This document shows, piece by piece, positions 26,001 to 28,156 of a stretch of DNA of 28,156 bases. Source of the stretch: Stenotrophomonas maltophilia (GTDB taxonomy: Bacteria; Pseudomonadota; Gammaproteobacteria; Xanthomonadales; Xanthomonadaceae); NCBI GenBank assembly GCA_002387845.1, contig DGLB01000004.1:1-28156 (forward strand). Reading direction: 5' to 3'. The position numbers and the translations under genes are program-made. The notes under the pieces are model-generated. The model saw only the letters and a program-made list of their open reading frames with translations, was not told the origin of the DNA and did not search any database. The first letter of the stretch is position 1; each line of letters starts with the position of its first letter.

Positions 26001-28064
26001 AACGGCCTGGCCATCGCGCACGGCTTCTGGATGGGCGACGCGTTCGCCTCGGGCGGTTCGGTCGGTTACGACCACAAGGGCATGGGCATCACCGCACGCG
26101 GTGCATGGGAATCGGTGAAGCGCCACTTCCGTGCGCTGGGCCGTGACAGCCAGACCCAGGACTTCACCACCGTGGGCGTGGGCGACATGTCCGGCGACGT
26201 GTTCGGCAACGGCATGCTGCTGTCGCGCCACATCCGCCTGCTGGCCGCGTTTGACCACCGCCACATCTTCCTCGACCCGAACCCGGATGCGGCGACCTCG
26301 TTCGTCGAGCGCGAGCGCATGTTCACCGTGCCGCGTTCGAGCTGGGCGGACTACGATGCCAAGCTGATCAGCAAGGGCGGCGGCATCTATCCGCGCACCC
26401 TGAAGTCGATCGAGATCACCCCGCAGGTACGCGAAGCGCTGGGCCTGGACGACAACGTCAAGGCGCTGTCGCCGAACGACCTGATGAGCGCGATCCTCAA
26501 GGCCCCGGTGGACCTGCTGTGGAACGGCGGCATCGGCACCTACGTCAAGGCAGCGACCGAACAGCACAGCGATGTCGGCGACCGCGCCAACAACGCGCTG
26601 CGCGTGAACGGTGGCGAGCTGCGCTGCAAGGTGGTGGGCGAGGGTGGCAACCTGGGCATGACCCAGCTGGGCCGCATCGAAGCCGCGCAGGCCGGCGTGC
26701 TGCTCAACACCGACTTCATCGACAACTCGGCGGGTGTGGACACTTCGGACCACGAAGTGAACATCAAGATCCTGCTCAACGATGTGGTGCGGGCCAAGAA
26801 GCTCACGGTTGACCAGCGCAACAAGCTGCTGGCGTCGATGACCGACGAAGTGGCCGATCTGGTGCTGAACGACAATTACCGCCAGAACCAGGCGCTGAGC
26901 CTGATGGAGCGGATGGCGGTCAAGCGCCTGGGTTCCAAGCAGCACTTCATCCGTACGCTGGAACAGCAGGGCCTGCTGGATCGTCAGATCGAGTTCCTGC
27001 CGTCGGATGCCGAGCTGTCGCAGCGCAAGGCACGCGGCCAGGGCCTGACCCGTCCGGAGCTGTCGGTGCTGTTGTCCTACTCCAAGCTGGTGGCGTTCCA
27101 GCAGCTGCTGGAATCGGACATTCCGGAAGACCCGTACCTGTCCAAGGAACTGCTGCGTTACTTCCCGACGCCGCTGCAGAAGAAGTACGCCGACGCGATG
27201 GAGCGTCACCGCCTGAAGCGCGAGATCATCGCCACGGCGGTGACCAACCAGACCATCAACCGGATGGGCGCGACCTTCCTGATGCGCATGCAGGAAGACA
27301 CGGGTCGTTCGATCTCGGAAGTGGCCAAGGCGTACACGATCAGCCGTGAAACGCTGGACGCGCGCGCGCTGTGGGCGCAGATCGACGCGCTGGATGGCAC
27401 GGTGCCGGAGTCGGTGCAGATCGACGCACTGGAAGTGATCTGGAAGCTGCAGCGCTCGTTCGTGCGTTGGCTGCTGTTCCGCCCCGGCCCGATGCCGGGC
27501 ATCACCGAGGCAGTGAACCGCTACCAGGGCCCGTTCAACGACATCCGCGAAGCGTCGGGTGTGCTGCCGGATTCGCAGCGTCCGACCTACGTGGCGCTGG
27601 TGGCCGAGTGGAAGGAAAAGGGCCTGCCGCCGGCACTGGCGCAGCAGCTGGCCGAACTGCACTTCCTGGAGCCGGCGTTCGACATCATCGAACTGGCCCG
27701 CACGCGCAAGCTGAAGCCGGTGGACGTGTCGAAGGTCCACTTCCGCCTGGGCGACGCGCTGCAGCTGCCGTGGTTGTTCGAGCAGATCGACGCGCTGGAG
27801 GTCAACGGCCGCTGGCACGCGGTGGCCCGAGGCGTGCTGCGTGACGAACTGGCGGCGCACCACCGCAACCTGGCCGGCCAGGTGCTGGGCACCAAGGGCG
27901 GCAATGCGGAAGCCAAGGTGGCAGCCTGGATCGGCCGCGACGACAACAGCCTGCGCTTCACCCTGGCGATGTTGTCCGAACTGGCCGAGCAGAAGACCCT
28001 GGACTACCCGACCGTCTCGGTCGCGGTCCAGCGCCTGGGCCAGCTGGCCGCCCACGGCGCGTAA
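23088..28064 (+). CDS. NAD-specific glutamate dehydrogenase, large (180-kDa) class
   Basis: A 1658-residue enzyme that oxidatively deaminates glutamate to 2-oxoglutarate and ammonium with NAD+, feeding amino-acid carbon into the TCA cycle. The length matches the large class (Streptomyces and Pseudomonas enzymes of about 1620-1650). A basic N-terminal tail (residues 1-25) precedes a long N-terminal regulatory half with ACT-like repeats. The catalytic part includes GGLRWSDRREDFRTEVLGL starting at residue 861, GAKGGFF with Lys896, WNGGIGTYVK near 1145, and a nucleotide-binding region GEGGNLGMTQLG near 1185. A long C-terminal helical region follows. No clear Shine-Dalgarno precedes the ATG; the next Met candidates lie well inside the protein. 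It stands alone as a transcription unit with a strong terminator. Confidence 0.95.
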   Translation: MKPQKPVAKTVKAKTKPADTQTVSPVGFSLEPVYTALRKRYPAAAQAEAVAFAADFYKRMEADEFPHHTAEEWAALAADMLEFARSRKVGKANVRVFNPTLKANGWESPHTVLQIVNDDMPFLVDTVTMALAEQGIGVHVLGHPVIRFSRDKAGKLTKVSDGTAESVMLLEIDRQPAEAMADVEKAISKSLDEVRAIVRDWDAMRTQALSIADDLGSRQLPVDAASRAEAQEFLRWAADNHFTFFGYREYRVEKQGKEEVLAPLNDTGLGLMKGRDTSAARPVKTLAAQGLNATSGLKDALILTKTNARSRVHRAGYMDYIGVLEFDAKGKIIGEQRFLGLFTSSAYNRRPWEIPLVRQRHEYVMTQSGLAPASHSGKALRHILETLPREELFQSSEEELYRTAMGVLGLQERVRSRLFLRRDKYSRFISALVYLPRERFNTDVRLRIEAMLKDALHGEYVDSSVVLGESPLAQVHLIVRPKAGETLDVDTSALEQKLAQVLRNWQDDLREALVARHGETEGLRIAARIGKALPAGYIEDSSTEIAANDVSQLDALTGPDDLRLSLQAVQRENGEGLRLKLYRQLDDIPLSDALPMMENMGLRVIAERPYRLTVDNAPVYVQDFEVESTAGAINAASVDAAFGETFARVWHGDAENDGFNRLVLAAGLHWRQVAMLRGYCKYLLQTGVPFSQAYVEGTFTRYPLLARLLVELFEARFDPATGHEDKDAIAEGQAQLRAHLDVLAGGDEATLKVLKTVVDARKGNRDAQQEATREALVKLMDRVSSLDEDRILRSFMGVIEATLRTSYYQTDAEGRPGHCISFKFDSALVPDLPKPRPYREIFVYGPRVEGTHLRFGAVARGGLRWSDRREDFRTEVLGLVKAQMVKNTVIVPVGAKGGFFAKMPPASGDRDAVFANGVACYKLFIQGLLDITDNIVNNKIVPPVDVVRHDMDDPYLVVAADKGTATFSDIANGLAIAHGFWMGDAFASGGSVGYDHKGMGITARGAWESVKRHFRALGRDSQTQDFTTVGVGDMSGDVFGNGMLLSRHIRLLAAFDHRHIFLDPNPDAATSFVERERMFTVPRSSWADYDAKLISKGGGIYPRTLKSIEITPQVREALGLDDNVKALSPNDLMSAILKAPVDLLWNGGIGTYVKAATEQHSDVGDRANNALRVNGGELRCKVVGEGGNLGMTQLGRIEAAQAGVLLNTDFIDNSAGVDTSDHEVNIKILLNDVVRAKKLTVDQRNKLLASMTDEVADLVLNDNYRQNQALSLMERMAVKRLGSKQHFIRTLEQQGLLDRQIEFLPSDAELSQRKARGQGLTRPELSVLLSYSKLVAFQQLLESDIPEDPYLSKELLRYFPTPLQKKYADAMERHRLKREIIATAVTNQTINRMGATFLMRMQEDTGRSISEVAKAYTISRETLDARALWAQIDALDGTVPESVQIDALEVIWKLQRSFVRWLLFRPGPMPGITEAVNRYQGPFNDIREASGVLPDSQRPTYVALVAEWKEKGLPPALAQQLAELHFLEPAFDIIELARTRKLKPVDVSKVHFRLGDALQLPWLFEQIDALEVNGRWHAVARGVLRDELAAHHRNLAGQVLGTKGGNAEAKVAAWIGRDDNSLRFTLAMLSELAEQKTLDYPTVSVAVQRLGQLAAHGA

Positions 28065-28088
28065 GCGTCTGATCGGCTGAAGCCCGAA

Positions 28089-28115
28089 AGGCCCCGCTCC
28101 GGCGGGGCCTTTTTT
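28089..28115 (+). terminator. Rho-independent terminator after glutamate dehydrogenase
   Basis: GGCCCCGC (28090-28097) pairs perfectly with GCGGGGCC (28102-28109) around the tetraloop TCCG and is followed by six T (28110-28115). It starts 25 bases past the stop codon. Confidence 0.95.
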
Positions 28116-28156
28116 GTTGCTCCTCGGCTGGTGGTCTACGTGCTTGGGGCCATCGG

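Noticed and set aside
24390..28055. Long minus-strand open frame inside the glutamate dehydrogenase gene
   Set aside because: It is antisense to a complete family-matching enzyme, has no recognisable motifs and shows shadow-like composition.

Overview
This is chromosomal DNA from a high-GC gammaproteobacterium, most likely Stenotrophomonas (Lysobacteraceae). The evidence is the GC-rich coding bias, many short GTAG-headed palindromes of the SMAG type described in S. maltophilia, a two-gene metH, a YtrA-type regulator/ABC operon and a TetR-MFP-RND efflux operon. No tRNA, rRNA, CRISPR array, phage or transposase is visible. All calls come from reading the sequence; nothing was searched against a database.

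Layout. 1-357 is non-coding repeat DNA. 358-4965 holds seven minus-strand genes: a small membrane protein, a YtrA-type GntR regulator, an ABC ATPase, an ABC permease, a secreted GSGD-repeat protein (DUF2807-like) and two related lipoproteins. A palindrome over the putative promoter (4990-5013) is the likely operator. 5224-9200 is plus strand: periplasmic glutathione peroxidase, periplasmic FKBP prolyl isomerase, UDP-glucose dehydrogenase (ugd), slyX and a DUF2058 protein. 9241-15211 is minus strand: an ArsR-HTH/methyltransferase regulator of SahR type leads an operon with methionine synthase split into two coupled genes, followed by an MFS transporter. 15358-16506 (+) is an acyl-CoA dehydrogenase.

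16507-17650 is the accessory-looking part. One small gene for a double-CXXCG protein (possible immunity-like protein) lies between two inverted copies of a composite repeat, one of which contains a 20-bp perfect inverted repeat enclosing two smaller palindromes. 17700-22822 (-) is a tetR-MFP-RND operon with no outer-membrane gene. 23088-28064 (+) is the very large NAD-dependent glutamate dehydrogenase, ended by a strong terminator.

Functionally the window is mostly core metabolism and envelope maintenance: methionine cycle, glutamate catabolism, UDP-glucuronate supply, periplasmic folding and peroxide defence, and drug efflux. The strongest candidates for something undescribed are the composite structured repeat and the gene it brackets. 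Next are the operator-like dyads in front of the YtrA, SahR-like and FKBP genes, and the use of SMAG elements as stop codons.
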